Shown: positions 1-8,393 of the stretch, one piece after another
Position numbering within the stretch: position 1 is the first letter of the stretch
Layout: the number at the start of each line of letters is the position of its first letter
NCBI RefSeq assembly: GCF_000189775.2
Contig: NC_015555.1
Coordinates: forward strand, 1,251,001 to 1,315,000
Length of the DNA: 64,000 nt
Direction: 5' to 3'
Source of the DNA: Thermoanaerobacterium xylanolyticum LX-11
GTDB lineage: Bacteria; Bacillota; Thermoanaerobacteria; Thermoanaerobacterales; Thermoanaerobacteraceae
Position numbers and translations under genes: made by a program
The notes under the pieces: generated by a model
What the model saw: only the letters and a program-made list of their open reading frames with translations
The model's database searches: none
Told to the model about the DNA's origin: nothing

Positions 1-13
1 GGGGGATAAAATT

Positions 14-589
14 GTGGATTTTAATAAACTAAAGCAAAAAATTTTAAAAGCTGATAATAAGACTATACAAGATTTGACTGTAATTTTCATTATTGGTTTG
101 ATTATCTTGATTGGGGCCAGCATCTTTTTTAAGCCTAAACCAACAAATAAAAGTTCAGATAAACAAATGGTTGAAGCGCAAATCACAAATGAAGATTATG
201 CGAGTAAATTGGAATCGGAATTAAAGGAAATACTATCCAGAATTCACGGAGCAGGCAATGTAGATGTGCTTGTCACTTTAGACTCTGATGAAGAAATAGT
301 AGCAGCTATGGATACAGTACAATCAGAAACTACCACTAACGAAAAGGACAGCAATGGAGGCACGAGGACAACCATTCAAAGTGAGACGGATAACAAAATT
401 GTTACTTCACAAAATACCAGTGGAGAAAATCAACCTATGATATTGAAAAAAGTAATGCCTGAGGTAAGGGGTGTTGTCGTCGTCGCTGATGGTGCAAAAG
501 ATCCAAATGTTCAATATGAACTTATGACGGCTGTTGAGACAGCATTGGGCATTCCCGCATATAAAGTTAAAGTCGTATCTTCAAAATAA
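14..589 (+). CDS. spoIIIAG: Stage III sporulation protein AG
   Basis: SpoIIIAG forms a ring in the mother-cell membrane as part of the SpoIIIA-SpoIIQ channel that joins mother cell and forespore. The 191-aa protein has a short cytoplasmic N terminus, one membrane segment at about residues 23-41 (VIFIIGLIILIGASIFF) and an extracytoplasmic part. That part ends in a ring-building domain with the typical RGVVVVADGA stretch, split by a polar Ser/Thr/Asn-rich insertion at about 95-135. The start is GTG, with a GGGGG ribosome site at the window edge. spoIIIAH follows after 18 nt, the usual end of the spoIIIA operon, so spoIIIAA-AF presumably lie just outside. Family call is confident from sequence and context. 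Confidence 0.93.
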   Translation: MDFNKLKQKILKADNKTIQDLTVIFIIGLIILIGASIFFKPKPTNKSSDKQMVEAQITNEDYASKLESELKEILSRIHGAGNVDVLVTLDSDEEIVAAMDTVQSETTTNEKDSNGGTRTTIQSETDNKIVTSQNTSGENQPMILKKVMPEVRGVVVVADGAKDPNVQYELMTAVETALGIPAYKVKVVSSK

Positions 590-607
590 AATTTAGGAGG
601 GTTTATT

Positions 608-1165
608 ATGATGTATTTAAAGAAAAAATCTATAGCAATAGCATCATTGGTCTTGCTTATAGCGATAGCTTTTGTAATCAATTATAATTATCAAAACGGA
701 ATTAATAAAAATACTTCAAGCAAAAATAGCTTAAATTCACAATTGATGGATAATAGCAAGGTTTCTAATTCTTCATCTACAAATGATCAGTCTGAAGCAG
801 CAACAACATTATCTAATGGATTGTTTGCTTCATATAGGCAGGACAGGGATATTAACAGAAGCCGTAGTTTAGAAGCTTTACAAGAGATAGTAAATAACAA
901 GAATACAAGCCAGGAAACGCGGGATGAAGCTCAAAAACAGATTATCAAGTTGACAGAGACGAATCAGAAGGAATTGATATTAGAGAATTTGATCAAAGCA
1001 AAGGGATTTCAAGACGCCATAGTTTTGATTGACAACAATACTGCAAATGTGATAGTGCAAGCTGATAAATTATCGGCACAGGAAGTTGCAAAAATACAAG
1101 ATGTTGTATCTCAACAAACAGGTTTTCCTCTTGACAACATAAAAATAATGAATAGAATGAATTAG
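608..1165 (+). CDS. spoIIIAH: Stage III sporulation protein AH
   Basis: SpoIIIAH is the mother-cell partner that binds forespore SpoIIQ across the intermembrane space in the engulfment channel. The 185-aa protein has an N-terminal membrane anchor at about residues 7-26, a low-complexity Ser/Asn linker (about 35-70) and a C-terminal YscJ/FliF-like domain (about 75-185). Phrases typical of the family include SRSLEALQEIVNN and the LIKAKGFQDAIVLIDN region. A strong AGGAGGG ribosome site lies at 596-602. It is the last gene of the spoIIIA operon. A new promoter follows at 1172-1200. Confidence 0.93.
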   Translation: MMYLKKKSIAIASLVLLIAIAFVINYNYQNGINKNTSSKNSLNSQLMDNSKVSNSSSTNDQSEAATTLSNGLFASYRQDRDINRSRSLEALQEIVNNKNTSQETRDEAQKQIIKLTETNQKELILENLIKAKGFQDAIVLIDNNTANVIVQADKLSAQEVAKIQDVVSQQTGFPLDNIKIMNRMN

Positions 1166-1171
1166 TCATAA

Positions 1172-1200
1172 TTGTAAAATATTTGATTGTCTGATATAAT
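1172..1200 (+). promoter_or_regulatory. Sigma-A promoter for asp23-nusB operon
   Basis: TTGTAA (1172-1177) and TATAAT (1195-1200) are separated by exactly 17 bp, with an extended -10 TGA (1192-1194). The site lies in the gap after spoIIIAH and 24 bp before the asp23 start. It therefore probably drives the long housekeeping operon that begins there. Confidence 0.75.
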
Positions 1201-1223
1201 ATCTATTGAAAGGAAGTGTTATT

Positions 1224-1619
1224 ATGGAAGAAAATATAAGCCAAGAACTTGAATTTGGAACGATTAAAATATCAGATGATGTTGTTGCTGTTATAGCTGG
1301 GTTAGCTGCTACAGAAGTTCCTGGTGTTGCAGGAATGAGCGGTGGAGTTGTCAATGGAATAACTGAAATGTTAGGACGAAAGAATTTGTCAAAAGGTGTG
1401 AAGGTACAAGTTGGTGAAAAAGAAGCGGCCATTGATTTGTACATCGTAGTTGACTATGGTGTTAGAATACCTGAAATAGCTTGGAATGTTCAAGAAAATG
1501 TTAAGAAGGCAATAGAAACAATGACAGGACTTAAAGTTGTAGAAGTAAACATACATATTCAAGGAGTAAACATGGAAAAAGAACAAAAATCCAAAGAGCC
1601 TCCAAAAGAAAATAAATGA
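1224..1619 (+). CDS. Asp23/Gls24 family envelope stress response protein
   Basis: Member of the Asp23/Gls24 (DUF322) family, YqhY-like, a small cytoplasmic protein usually encoded next to nusB in Firmicutes and linked to envelope or lipid homeostasis. The 131-aa product carries the family core: an N-terminal GTIKISDDVVAVIAG stretch, a central GVKVQVGEKEAAIDLYIVVDYG segment and a C-terminal VVEVNIHIQGV strand. ATG 1224 is preferred over the TTG at 1206 because AGGAAG (1211-1216) is well spaced for it. A weak hairpin follows at 1626-1647. The exact role is not known from sequence. Confidence 0.9.
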   Translation: MEENISQELEFGTIKISDDVVAVIAGLAATEVPGVAGMSGGVVNGITEMLGRKNLSKGVKVQVGEKEAAIDLYIVVDYGVRIPEIAWNVQENVKKAIETMTGLKVVEVNIHIQGVNMEKEQKSKEPPKENK

Positions 1620-1625
1620 TATTTA

Positions 1626-1655
1626 AACCCTCTTAATGTAGAGGGTTAATTTTAA
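1626..1655 (+). terminator. Weak intrinsic terminator or attenuator after asp23
   Basis: Perfect 7-bp stem AACCCTC (1626-1632) / GAGGGTT (1641-1647), 8-nt loop, followed by the U-rich AATTTTAAT. The T run is interrupted, so read-through into nusB is likely. It may set asp23 expression above that of the rest of the operon. Confidence 0.5.
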
Positions 1656-1688
1656 TGGGTAAAATTACGATTAGAGGAGTTGAAAAAT

Positions 1689-2108
1689 GTGAACAGAACG
1701 CAAGCTCGAGAATGGTTAGTAAAACTATTATATCAATACGATATATCGAAGTTGGAGCCACAAAAAATTTTCGATAAATTCCTTGAAGACAATGATCCAG
1801 AGGATGAGAAAGACTATATAGAAAATACGTTTTTTGGAGTAATTAAAAATGTTGATAATATTGATGAAAAAATTAAAAAATATCTTAAAAATTGGGATAT
1901 TAATAGAATAGCAAAAATTGATTTAGCAATAATGCGGTGCAGTTTCTATGAAATACTGTATTCTACTGATATACCAAGCAGTGTTTCTATTAATGAAGCA
2001 GTGGAAATTGCTAAGAAGTACAGCACTGAGAAATCGCCGGCTTTTATAAACGGAATTTTGGGAAATTTAGTAAGGGATATTATTGGCGGTGATGCAAATG
2101 GTGATTGA
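1689..2108 (+). CDS. nusB: Transcription antitermination factor NusB
   Basis: NusB binds boxA RNA with NusE (S10) to promote antitermination, chiefly on rRNA operons. The 139-aa all-helical protein begins NRTQAREWLVKLLYQYDI and has the typical central NWDINRIAKIDLAIMRCSFYEI and C-terminal VSINEAVEIAKKYSTEKSPAFINGIL segments. GTG 1689 is chosen because GAGGAG (1674-1679) sits 9 nt upstream; the TTG at 1680 would directly abut it. The 3' end overlaps folD by 11 nt, implying translational coupling. Confidence 0.93.
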   Translation: MNRTQAREWLVKLLYQYDISKLEPQKIFDKFLEDNDPEDEKDYIENTFFGVIKNVDNIDEKIKKYLKNWDINRIAKIDLAIMRCSFYEILYSTDIPSSVSINEAVEIAKKYSTEKSPAFINGILGNLVRDIIGGDANGD

Positions 2109-2946
2109 TGGCAGAAATATTGCGAAATCAATAAGAGAAAAAGTAAAGTCTGAAATATTTGAAAAAAATTACCATCCAAAACTTGCGATTCTCGTTGCTG
2201 GAAATGATGAAGCTTCATTGATATACGCGAATACTAAAATTAAAGCTTGTGCAAATGTAGGTATTGATGCTTATACGTATTTCTTTACCAATGATGAAGA
2301 AGATAAATTTTTAAAGAAATTAGATGAGTTAAATACAGATGATAGCATTCATGGTATAATGATAGAAATGCCTCTTCCAAAATCGTATGATGCACAAAGA
2401 ATTTACGATCTTATTAATCCTATAAAAGATGTAGATTGCATATCGACATACAACATGGGACGCTTATTTTCGGGTAATCCTCTTTATTTGCCATGCACAC
2501 CTTATGCTATCCTGACGATTTTGAAAAGTTTGGATGTTGAGTACACCGGAAAACATGCTGTTGTCGTTGGAAGAAGCAATATATTGGGAAAACCGGTTGC
2601 CAAATTGATGCTGGATCTTGACATGACGGTTACTCAATGCCATTCAAAAACATTGAATTTAGAGGAGTATACTAAAACGGCGGATGTATTAGTATTAGCA
2701 GTAGGGAGGAGAAATCTTGTAGGTGGCCAGATGGTAAAAAAAGGAACTATAGTGATTGATGCTGGAATAAATGAGTACAATGGCGAGATTTACGGCGACT
2801 GTGATTTTCAAAGTGTAGAGAGTTTATGCAGCTATATAACACCGGTTCCTGGCGGAGTTGGCCCTGTGACCACATCCATTGTTTTGTCAAATACATTGGA
2901 GGCATATAAAAATGTTATTAAAAACTCTAACGGTAAAACAAGTTAA
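2098..2946 (+). CDS. folD: Bifunctional methylenetetrahydrofolate dehydrogenase/cyclohydrolase
   Basis: FolD interconverts 5,10-methylene-, methenyl- and 10-formyl-tetrahydrofolate with NADP(H), supplying one-carbon units for purines and formyl-Met-tRNA. The 282-aa protein shows the catalytic Lys region (IYANTKIKACANVGI), the substrate motif PCTPYAI, the Rossmann segment VVGRSNILGKPVA and the C-terminal ITPVPGGVGPVTTS. Starts at 2092 and 2098 are both possible; 2098 (MVIDGRNIAKS) matches family N termini and is about 6 nt from a GGCGGTG site. It overlaps nusB and xseA. Confidence 0.94.
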   Translation: MVIDGRNIAKSIREKVKSEIFEKNYHPKLAILVAGNDEASLIYANTKIKACANVGIDAYTYFFTNDEEDKFLKKLDELNTDDSIHGIMIEMPLPKSYDAQRIYDLINPIKDVDCISTYNMGRLFSGNPLYLPCTPYAILTILKSLDVEYTGKHAVVVGRSNILGKPVAKLMLDLDMTVTQCHSKTLNLEEYTKTADVLVLAVGRRNLVGGQMVKKGTIVIDAGINEYNGEIYGDCDFQSVESLCSYITPVPGGVGPVTTSIVLSNTLEAYKNVIKNSNGKTS

Positions 2947-4135
2947 TGATTATTTAAAAAATATAGTTGCAGGTGATATAATATTAAAACATGTAATGGT
3001 AAAAGGCGAAATATCGAATTTGCATTTTAGAGGACAAGCACTGTATTTTACATTAGTTGATGAGTATTCCTCTTTAAAATGTGTTGTTTTTGAAGATTAT
3101 ATTGATAACATAAATGTAGAAGTAAAAAATGGAATGTCTGTAATTGTAACAGGTAAAGTTTACGTTTATGAGAAAAGCAGTTCGTTTCAATTGCATGTTT
3201 TTAATATTGAAGTTGAAGGATTAGGTTCTCTTTTTTTATCTTTTGAGAGATTGAAGCAAAAACTTAAAAGTGAAGGTTTATTTGATTTAGATAAGAAAAA
3301 GAATCTTCCTAAAAATCCTAAAAAAGTTGCGGTGATTACATCACCTTCAGGTGCGGCTGTTCACGATATTATAAATATTTTAAGAAGAAGAAAGCCGTCG
3401 ATAGATATCATGATGGTTCCAATATTAGTTCAGGGGAATAAAGCTTCGTCAGAAATTGTAGATGCCATTATAAAGGTCAACAAAAGAAGTGATATTGATT
3501 TAATTATTTTAGGTAGAGGCGGTGGGTCATTTGAAGATCTCTACCCATTTAATGATGAAATAGTAGCGAGAGCCATTTATAACTCCAGAATACCCGTAAT
3601 ATCTGCTGTGGGGCATGAAACTGATTTTACGATATCTGACTTTGTTGCAGATTTGAGAGCACCAACACCATCTGCAGCGGCAGAATTGGCGGTGACTGAT
3701 GTTAATTTTTACAACGAAAAAATTAAAAACTATAGAAGAAGTTTATATCGCTATATGTTGTCAATAATTGATAAAAAGAGGCATCGCCTCGATAATCTAA
3801 AGAAGCTTCTAATAGGCAAAAACCCAATTATCAAAAATCGACAGATGAAAGAACGCTTAGACACCTTAAATAGAATTATGGAGGACAGCATTTATAAAAT
3901 ATTAAGAGACAAAAAACTTCAATATGTAAATCTTATAGAGAAGTTAAATACTTTGAGTCCACTAAATGTCTTAAAGCGTGGATACACGATGACGATGGAT
4001 AAAGACAAAAACAATTTAGTCACAAAGGCTAATGATATTTCAGCAGATGATAAAATATACCTTTTGTTTGAAGATGGTGAAGCACTTTGTACTGTTAATG
4101 AGGTGATGAGATATGAGCGAAAATATGGACTTTGA
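2912..4135 (+). CDS. xseA: Exodeoxyribonuclease VII large subunit
   Basis: Exonuclease VII degrades single-stranded DNA from both ends to oligonucleotides. This 407-aa catalytic large subunit has an N-terminal OB fold (about 1-100, [19 protein letters not shown]) and the exonuclease domain with [34 protein letters not shown] and [26 protein letters not shown] coiled-coil C-terminal stalk and the usual LKRGYTM segment follow. ATG 2912 has GGAGG at 2898-2902. The gene begins inside folD (35-nt overlap) and ends overlapping xseB by 23 nt. Confidence 0.95.
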   Translation: MLLKTLTVKQVNDYLKNIVAGDIILKHVMVKGEISNLHFRGQALYFTLVDEYSSLKCVVFEDYIDNINVEVKNGMSVIVTGKVYVYEKSSSFQLHVFNIEVEGLGSLFLSFERLKQKLKSEGLFDLDKKKNLPKNPKKVAVITSPSGAAVHDIINILRRRKPSIDIMMVPILVQGNKASSEIVDAIIKVNKRSDIDLIILGRGGGSFEDLYPFNDEIVARAIYNSRIPVISAVGHETDFTISDFVADLRAPTPSAAAELAVTDVNFYNEKIKNYRRSLYRYMLSIIDKKRHRLDNLKKLLIGKNPIIKNRQMKERLDTLNRIMEDSIYKILRDKKLQYVNLIEKLNTLSPLNVLKRGYTMTMDKDKNNLVTKANDISADDKIYLLFEDGEALCTVNEVMRYERKYGL

Positions 4136-4343
4136 AAAAAGTATGGACAAGTTAGATGATATTGTAAAAAAATTAGAGGATGGCAATCTGCCTTTAGAAG
4201 AATCTTTTAAACTATTCAAAGAAGGTCTTGAATTATCTCAAAAATTGAATAAAGCGCTAAACGATATTGAAGGTAAAATAACGATGCTTATTAACGAAAA
4301 TGAAGAAATACCATTTAATTTTGAGGAGGACAAAGATGTTTGA
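4113..4343 (+). CDS. xseB: Exodeoxyribonuclease VII small subunit
   Basis: The 76-aa small subunit binds the stalk of XseA in multiple copies. It has the canonical [20 protein letters not shown] opening followed by [13 protein letters not shown]. It starts inside the 3' end of xseA with GAGGTGATGAG upstream, and ends overlapping ispA by 8 nt. Tight coupling to xseA is usual for this pair. Confidence 0.93.
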   Translation: MSENMDFEKSMDKLDDIVKKLEDGNLPLEESFKLFKEGLELSQKLNKALNDIEGKITMLINENEEIPFNFEEDKDV

Positions 4344-5217
4344 TGACATTCTTAGAGAAAAGATAGAATATATTAATAAAGGGTTAAATGAATTTTTATC
4401 ATTAACAGATAGGCCAGAAGTCTTGTTTGAAGCTATGAAGTACAGTGTTTTTGCTGGTGGCAAAAGGCTTCGACCTGTACTTTGTATATCTGCTTGCGAA
4501 TTAGTTGGTGGAAATAAAGAAGATGCACTGCCAGTTGCGTGTGCAATAGAATTTATACATACTTATTCGCTAATTCACGATGATTTGCCAGCAATGGACA
4601 ATGATGATTTAAGGCGTGGAAAACCTACAAATCACAAAGTCTATGGTGAAGCGATTGCTATTCTTGCTGGTGATGCTTTACTAAATTATGGGTTTGAAGT
4701 TTTAATTCAACAAGCATTGAACTCAAATAAAAGTCAAAATATTTTAAAGGCTGCTGACGAAATCGCTCGTGCGGCAGGGTGCCGCGGAATGATAGCAGGG
4801 CAAGTTGTAGACTTACTGTCAGAAAACAAAGAAATTGGCGAATATGATTTGAAATTCATGCATGACCATAAAACAGGTGCTTTAATAAAAGCTTCAATTT
4901 TAGCAGGAGCGATAATAGGTGGTGCAGATGCTGCTACTTTAAAAAAATTGAGCAGTTATGCAGAATATTTAGGATTTGCATTTCAGGTAAAAGATGATAT
5001 ATTAGATGTCCAAGGAGATGAAGCAAAACTTGGGAAAGATATTGGAAGTGATATAGCGAATGGAAAATCAACGTTTGTAAGTGTATTGGGACTACAACGC
5101 TCTGTAGAACTTGTAAATGAGTTGACTGAAAAAGCAATTAGCATATTAAACGATTTTGGAAACAAAGGTGAATTTCTAAAAAGTCTTACCAAATACATGG
5201 CAGAGAGAGATAGTTAA
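4336..5217 (+). CDS. ispA: Farnesyl/geranyl diphosphate synthase (polyprenyl synthetase)
   Basis: Condenses isopentenyl diphosphate with allylic diphosphates, probably to farnesyl diphosphate, for undecaprenyl phosphate and quinone precursors. The 293-aa protein has the first aspartate-rich motif [14 protein letters not shown], the GGKRLRP motif and the second aspartate motif DDILD, all intact. ATG 4336 follows GAGGAGG (4323-4329). dxs, the first enzyme of the same (MEP) pathway, lies downstream, but the OLE RNA and oapA are inserted between the two. Product chain length cannot be fixed by eye. Confidence 0.93.
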   Translation: MFDDILREKIEYINKGLNEFLSLTDRPEVLFEAMKYSVFAGGKRLRPVLCISACELVGGNKEDALPVACAIEFIHTYSLIHDDLPAMDNDDLRRGKPTNHKVYGEAIAILAGDALLNYGFEVLIQQALNSNKSQNILKAADEIARAAGCRGMIAGQVVDLLSENKEIGEYDLKFMHDHKTGALIKASILAGAIIGGADAATLKKLSSYAEYLGFAFQVKDDILDVQGDEAKLGKDIGSDIANGKSTFVSVLGLQRSVELVNELTEKAISILNDFGNKGEFLKSLTKYMAERDS

Positions 5218-5310
5218 AGCATAAGACAGCATAAATTAAATTGATATGTACAGCGTGTTTTTATACGATACATTTTGCTCTTAGCAGAAAAACTTGAACA
5301 ATTATTATAT

Positions 5311-5339
5311 TTGATACAGATAGATAAAAATGTTATAAT
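5311..5339 (+). promoter_or_regulatory. Sigma-A promoter of OLE RNA
   Basis: TTGATA (5311-5316), 17-bp spacer, perfect TATAAT (5334-5339). The predicted transcription start (about 5346-5348) falls right before the first strand of the closing helix of OLE RNA at 5351. The RNA can thus be made independently of the upstream operon, in addition to being part of any read-through transcript. Confidence 0.8.
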
Positions 5340-5346
5340 CAATATC

Positions 5347-5923
5347 GACATGAAGTGGTGCAGTATCCTAGTCGGTATTGTTAATTCCGAAGACGGGCCT
5401 AAAAATCCGTTAAAGGCATATCGATGAAGTTCCTGGTGCTGGCTTTTGATGCCCAATCGAGGGCTTGTGCTGGGAGTTAAGAAAAGAGGGGCAACCTGCA
5501 ATGGCATGTGGGCCTTGACCCCCTTTTCGTGGAGACCTATTTCCGTGGTATAATGTGCTACGGCATAGGGTGAACCTACCATGCGGTAATAAAGCTGTGG
5601 GTAGTGTAGCCTGCCTTGAGTGATTAAGGTGGATATCAGACTGAACTTTAACTTAATGAGCTCTTAAGTTAAAGCTATTGCTGATGAAACCTTAGTTGCA
5701 AAAGAGGATAGGAATTAACAAACCGTCGAGGAAAGCTCCTAGGCTGCTCGAAGGAGGCATATTGAGGATTACAGTGTGGACTAAGTGGTAATCCAGTCAT
5801 ACTTTTGGCGACAAAGTAGATTCAGGCTTAAAGGGAAACCGCCAAATGGCGACAGTTGGTGCCTGAAGGGGAAACCCTGCTGGACCTAAGCCACAAAATT
5901 TACTCAATATGCTACCACTTCAA
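5347..5923 (+). ncRNA. ole: OLE RNA (ornate large extremophilic RNA)
   Basis: This is the only gap over 300 nt without a protein gene (5218-5944). It is far richer in G+C than its surroundings and full of paired segments. The ends pair: TGAAGTGGT (5351-5359) with ACCACTTCA (5914-5922), a 9-bp closing helix. Internal helices include GAAAAG-A-GGGG (5481-5491) with CCCCCTTTTC (5519-5528) and GGATTAC (5766-5772) with GTAATCC (5788-5794). The length of about 575 nt, the position between ispA and dxs, and an OapA-type membrane protein gene immediately downstream match the OLE RNA class known from extremophilic, mostly anaerobic Firmicutes. Known members form a membrane-bound ribonucleoprotein with OapA and help cells tolerate stresses such as cold, alcohols and Mg2+. 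Exact ends are inferred from the promoter and the closing helix. Short open frames across it are not credible genes. Confidence 0.93.
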
Positions 5924-5944
5924 GTACATAGGAGGATTTTATTA

Positions 5945-6523
5945 ATGAAATCTAAGAAGTTTAACATAAATTACAAGTGGACTATAAACGCTTTTATTTT
6001 TAGCTTTATTTTTGCAGTGATTTTGAATTTTTCATCGGATGTTTTGTTAAAAAAAAGCAATATAATAATTGCTTTTTTTGTATTGTTAGTTATAGTATTG
6101 ATAGGAGTTTTATCGGATATAATTGGCATAGCTGTTGCAACAGGATCTGAAGAACCTTTTCATTCTATGGCTTCAAATAAGGTTTTTGGAGCTAAGCAAT
6201 CGATTAAATTGATACGAAATGCGAATATTGTTACAAATATTTGCAACGACATAATCGGTGATATAAGTGGAATAGTATCTGGTGCTGCATTAAGTAGTAT
6301 AATTGCTAAGTTATCAATTTCCAGCACTAAAAGCACTATTTATGCGACAGTTTTTGGAGGGATACTATCAGCAGTTACAATTGGTGGTAAATCTTTAGGG
6401 AAAAATTTAGGAATGTATAAAAGTCAATCGATTATTTTCTCTGTTGGCATACTTTTGGCTTGGTTTGAAAAAAATACAGGTATAGAATTTTTTCCATCCA
6501 ATTCTAAAAAAAATAGAAAATAG
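5945..6523 (+). CDS. oapA: OLE-associated membrane protein OapA
   Basis: 192-aa integral membrane protein encoded 21 nt after the OLE closing helix, with AGGAGG at 5930-5935. Hydrophobic segments lie at about 13-29, 36-55, 100-125 and 150-180. Between them is a polar stretch with conserved-looking acidic residues (SDIIGIAVATGSEE, then NDIIGDISGI). In characterised species OapA binds OLE RNA and carries it to the membrane. The position, size and topology fit that family well. Function here rests on synteny and family recognition. Confidence 0.88.
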   Translation: MKSKKFNINYKWTINAFIFSFIFAVILNFSSDVLLKKSNIIIAFFVLLVIVLIGVLSDIIGIAVATGSEEPFHSMASNKVFGAKQSIKLIRNANIVTNICNDIIGDISGIVSGAALSSIIAKLSISSTKSTIYATVFGGILSAVTIGGKSLGKNLGMYKSQSIIFSVGILLAWFEKNTGIEFFPSNSKKNRK

Positions 6524-6539
6524 AAAGTGAGTGGGCACT

Positions 6540-8393
6540 GTGCTCGAAAAAATTTCTGCACCTAATGATATAAAAAAATGCAGTTTAGCTGAATTAGAAG
6601 AGCTTTCAAGTGAAATACGCAGCTTTTTAATAAGCCATATTTCTAAGACAGGTGGACATTTAGCGTCAAACCTTGGCGTAGTTGAATTGACGATTGCTCT
6701 TCACTATGTGTTTGAATCACCTAAGGATAAGATCGTCTGGGATGTGGGACATCAAAGCTATGTGCATAAGATCTTAACAGGAAGACGAGAGCTTTTTGAT
6801 ACATTAAGAAAATTTGGTGGGTTGTCGGGTTTTCCTAAAAGAAATGAGAGTGAACATGATATTTTTGAAACAGGCCATAGCAGTACATCTATATCTGCTG
6901 CATTGGGGATTGCAAAGGCAAGAGATCTGAATAATGAAAAATATTCAGTAATTTCTGTGATAGGTGATGGAGCACTTACTGGTGGAATGGCGTTTGAGGC
7001 TTTAAATGATGCGGGCAGATCTAAGACAAATCTCATAGTAATATTAAATCATAATGAGATGTCTATATCGCAAAATGTTGGAAGTCTTTCACTTTATTTA
7101 AGCAGGTTAAGAACGGATCCAAGCTATTTTAAGTTAAAAAAAGATTTAGAGAATATCTTAAACATAATACCACCTATTGGGAAAAGCATCCATAAGTCAA
7201 TCGAAAAAATAAAGGATTCCATCAAACAATTGATTGTGCCTGGGATGTTTTTTGAGGAAATGGGGTTTACATATTTAGGACCAATTGACGGTCATGATCT
7301 GGATTCCTTAATTGATGTATTAAAAAGAGCTAAAAAAATGAATGGGCCTATTTTGATTCACGTGATAACGAAAAAGGGAAAGGGATATGTATTTGCAGAA
7401 GATAATCCTGATAAATTTCATTCTGCTGGAATTTTTGATATAGGAACAGGAGAATTTAAGAAAAGAACTGACACGTATTCAGATGTATTTGGAAAAACAT
7501 TGACTCATTTGGCTGAAAATAATAAGAAGATAGTTGCAATAACTGCTGCAATGCCGGATGGGACAGGATTAAATTACTTTGCTGAAAAGTTCCCAAATAG
7601 ATTTTATGATGTAGGCATTGCAGAGCAACATGCTGCGACTTTTGCTGCTGGCATGGCAGTAAATGGGTATAAGCCTTATTTTGCAGTGTATTCGACTTTT
7701 TTGCAAAGAGCATTTGACCAAGTAATACACGATATATGTATTCAAAATCTTCCAGTAGTCTTAGCAGTAGATAGAGCTGGCCTTGTGGGAGAAGATGGTG
7801 AAACACACCAAGGTGTATTTGATATTTCGTACTTGAGAATGATACCAAACATGACAGTTATGGCTCCTAAAGATGCAGATGAATTGGTTAAAATGACAAA
7901 ATTATCCACCTTGATAAAAGGACCTTGTGCAATAAGATACCCAAAGGGAAAAGTTGAAAATTACGATGTTAATAAAGAACCTAATTTTACATTGGGGGAA
8001 GCTGAAGTCATTAATGTTGGCTCTAACATAGCGATTTTTGCTCTCGGCAAGATGGTGAAAATTGCATTAAGTGCGTCTTTAAGGCTTAAAAATAATTCCA
8101 TAAACCCTTATATAGTGAATTTAAGGTTTGCTAAGCCTTTAGATATAAATACCATTATAACAATTTCGAAAAAAGTTGATTACATATTTACAATGGAAGA
8201 CAATGTACTTATAGGTGGCGTTGGAAGTGCAATATTGGAGTTATTAAATGAAAACAATATATACAAGAAGTTCTATAGATTCGGCTTTCCTGATAAATTT
8301 ATAGAACATGGCGATGTAGAAAGTCTGTTTAAAAAATATGGATTGGATAGCGATTCTGTGGCAGAAAAAATAATAGAATTGGTGATGTCATGA
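6540..8393 (+). CDS. dxs: 1-deoxy-D-xylulose-5-phosphate synthase
   Basis: Thiamine-diphosphate enzyme that joins pyruvate and glyceraldehyde 3-phosphate, the entry step of the MEP isoprenoid pathway. The 617-aa protein shows the ThDP motif (VIGDGALTGGMAFEALNDAG), the N-terminal substrate His region (WDVGHQSYVHKI) and the transketolase-like domain with VGIAEQHAA and DRAGLVGEDGETHQG. GTG 6540 (MLEKISAPND) fits family N termini better than GTG 6531. It shares a pathway with ispA and ispH of this window. It overlaps tlyA by 4 nt. Confidence 0.95.
   Translation: MLEKISAPNDIKKCSLAELEELSSEIRSFLISHISKTGGHLASNLGVVELTIALHYVFESPKDKIVWDVGHQSYVHKILTGRRELFDTLRKFGGLSGFPKRNESEHDIFETGHSSTSISAALGIAKARDLNNEKYSVISVIGDGALTGGMAFEALNDAGRSKTNLIVILNHNEMSISQNVGSLSLYLSRLRTDPSYFKLKKDLENILNIIPPIGKSIHKSIEKIKDSIKQLIVPGMFFEEMGFTYLGPIDGHDLDSLIDVLKRAKKMNGPILIHVITKKGKGYVFAEDNPDKFHSAGIFDIGTGEFKKRTDTYSDVFGKTLTHLAENNKKIVAITAAMPDGTGLNYFAEKFPNRFYDVGIAEQHAATFAAGMAVNGYKPYFAVYSTFLQRAFDQVIHDICIQNLPVVLAVDRAGLVGEDGETHQGVFDISYLRMIPNMTVMAPKDADELVKMTKLSTLIKGPCAIRYPKGKVENYDVNKEPNFTLGEAEVINVGSNIAIFALGKMVKIALSASLRLKNNSINPYIVNLRFAKPLDINTIITISKKVDYIFTMEDNVLIGGVGSAILELLNENNIYKKFYRFGFPDKFIEHGDVESLFKKYGLDSDSVAEKIIELVMS

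Noticed and set aside
5214..5582. Minus-strand open frame of about 122 codons across the region after ispA
   Set aside because: It lies within the structured OLE RNA and its promoter; there is no ribosome site, the composition is non-coding and RNA helices explain the sequence.
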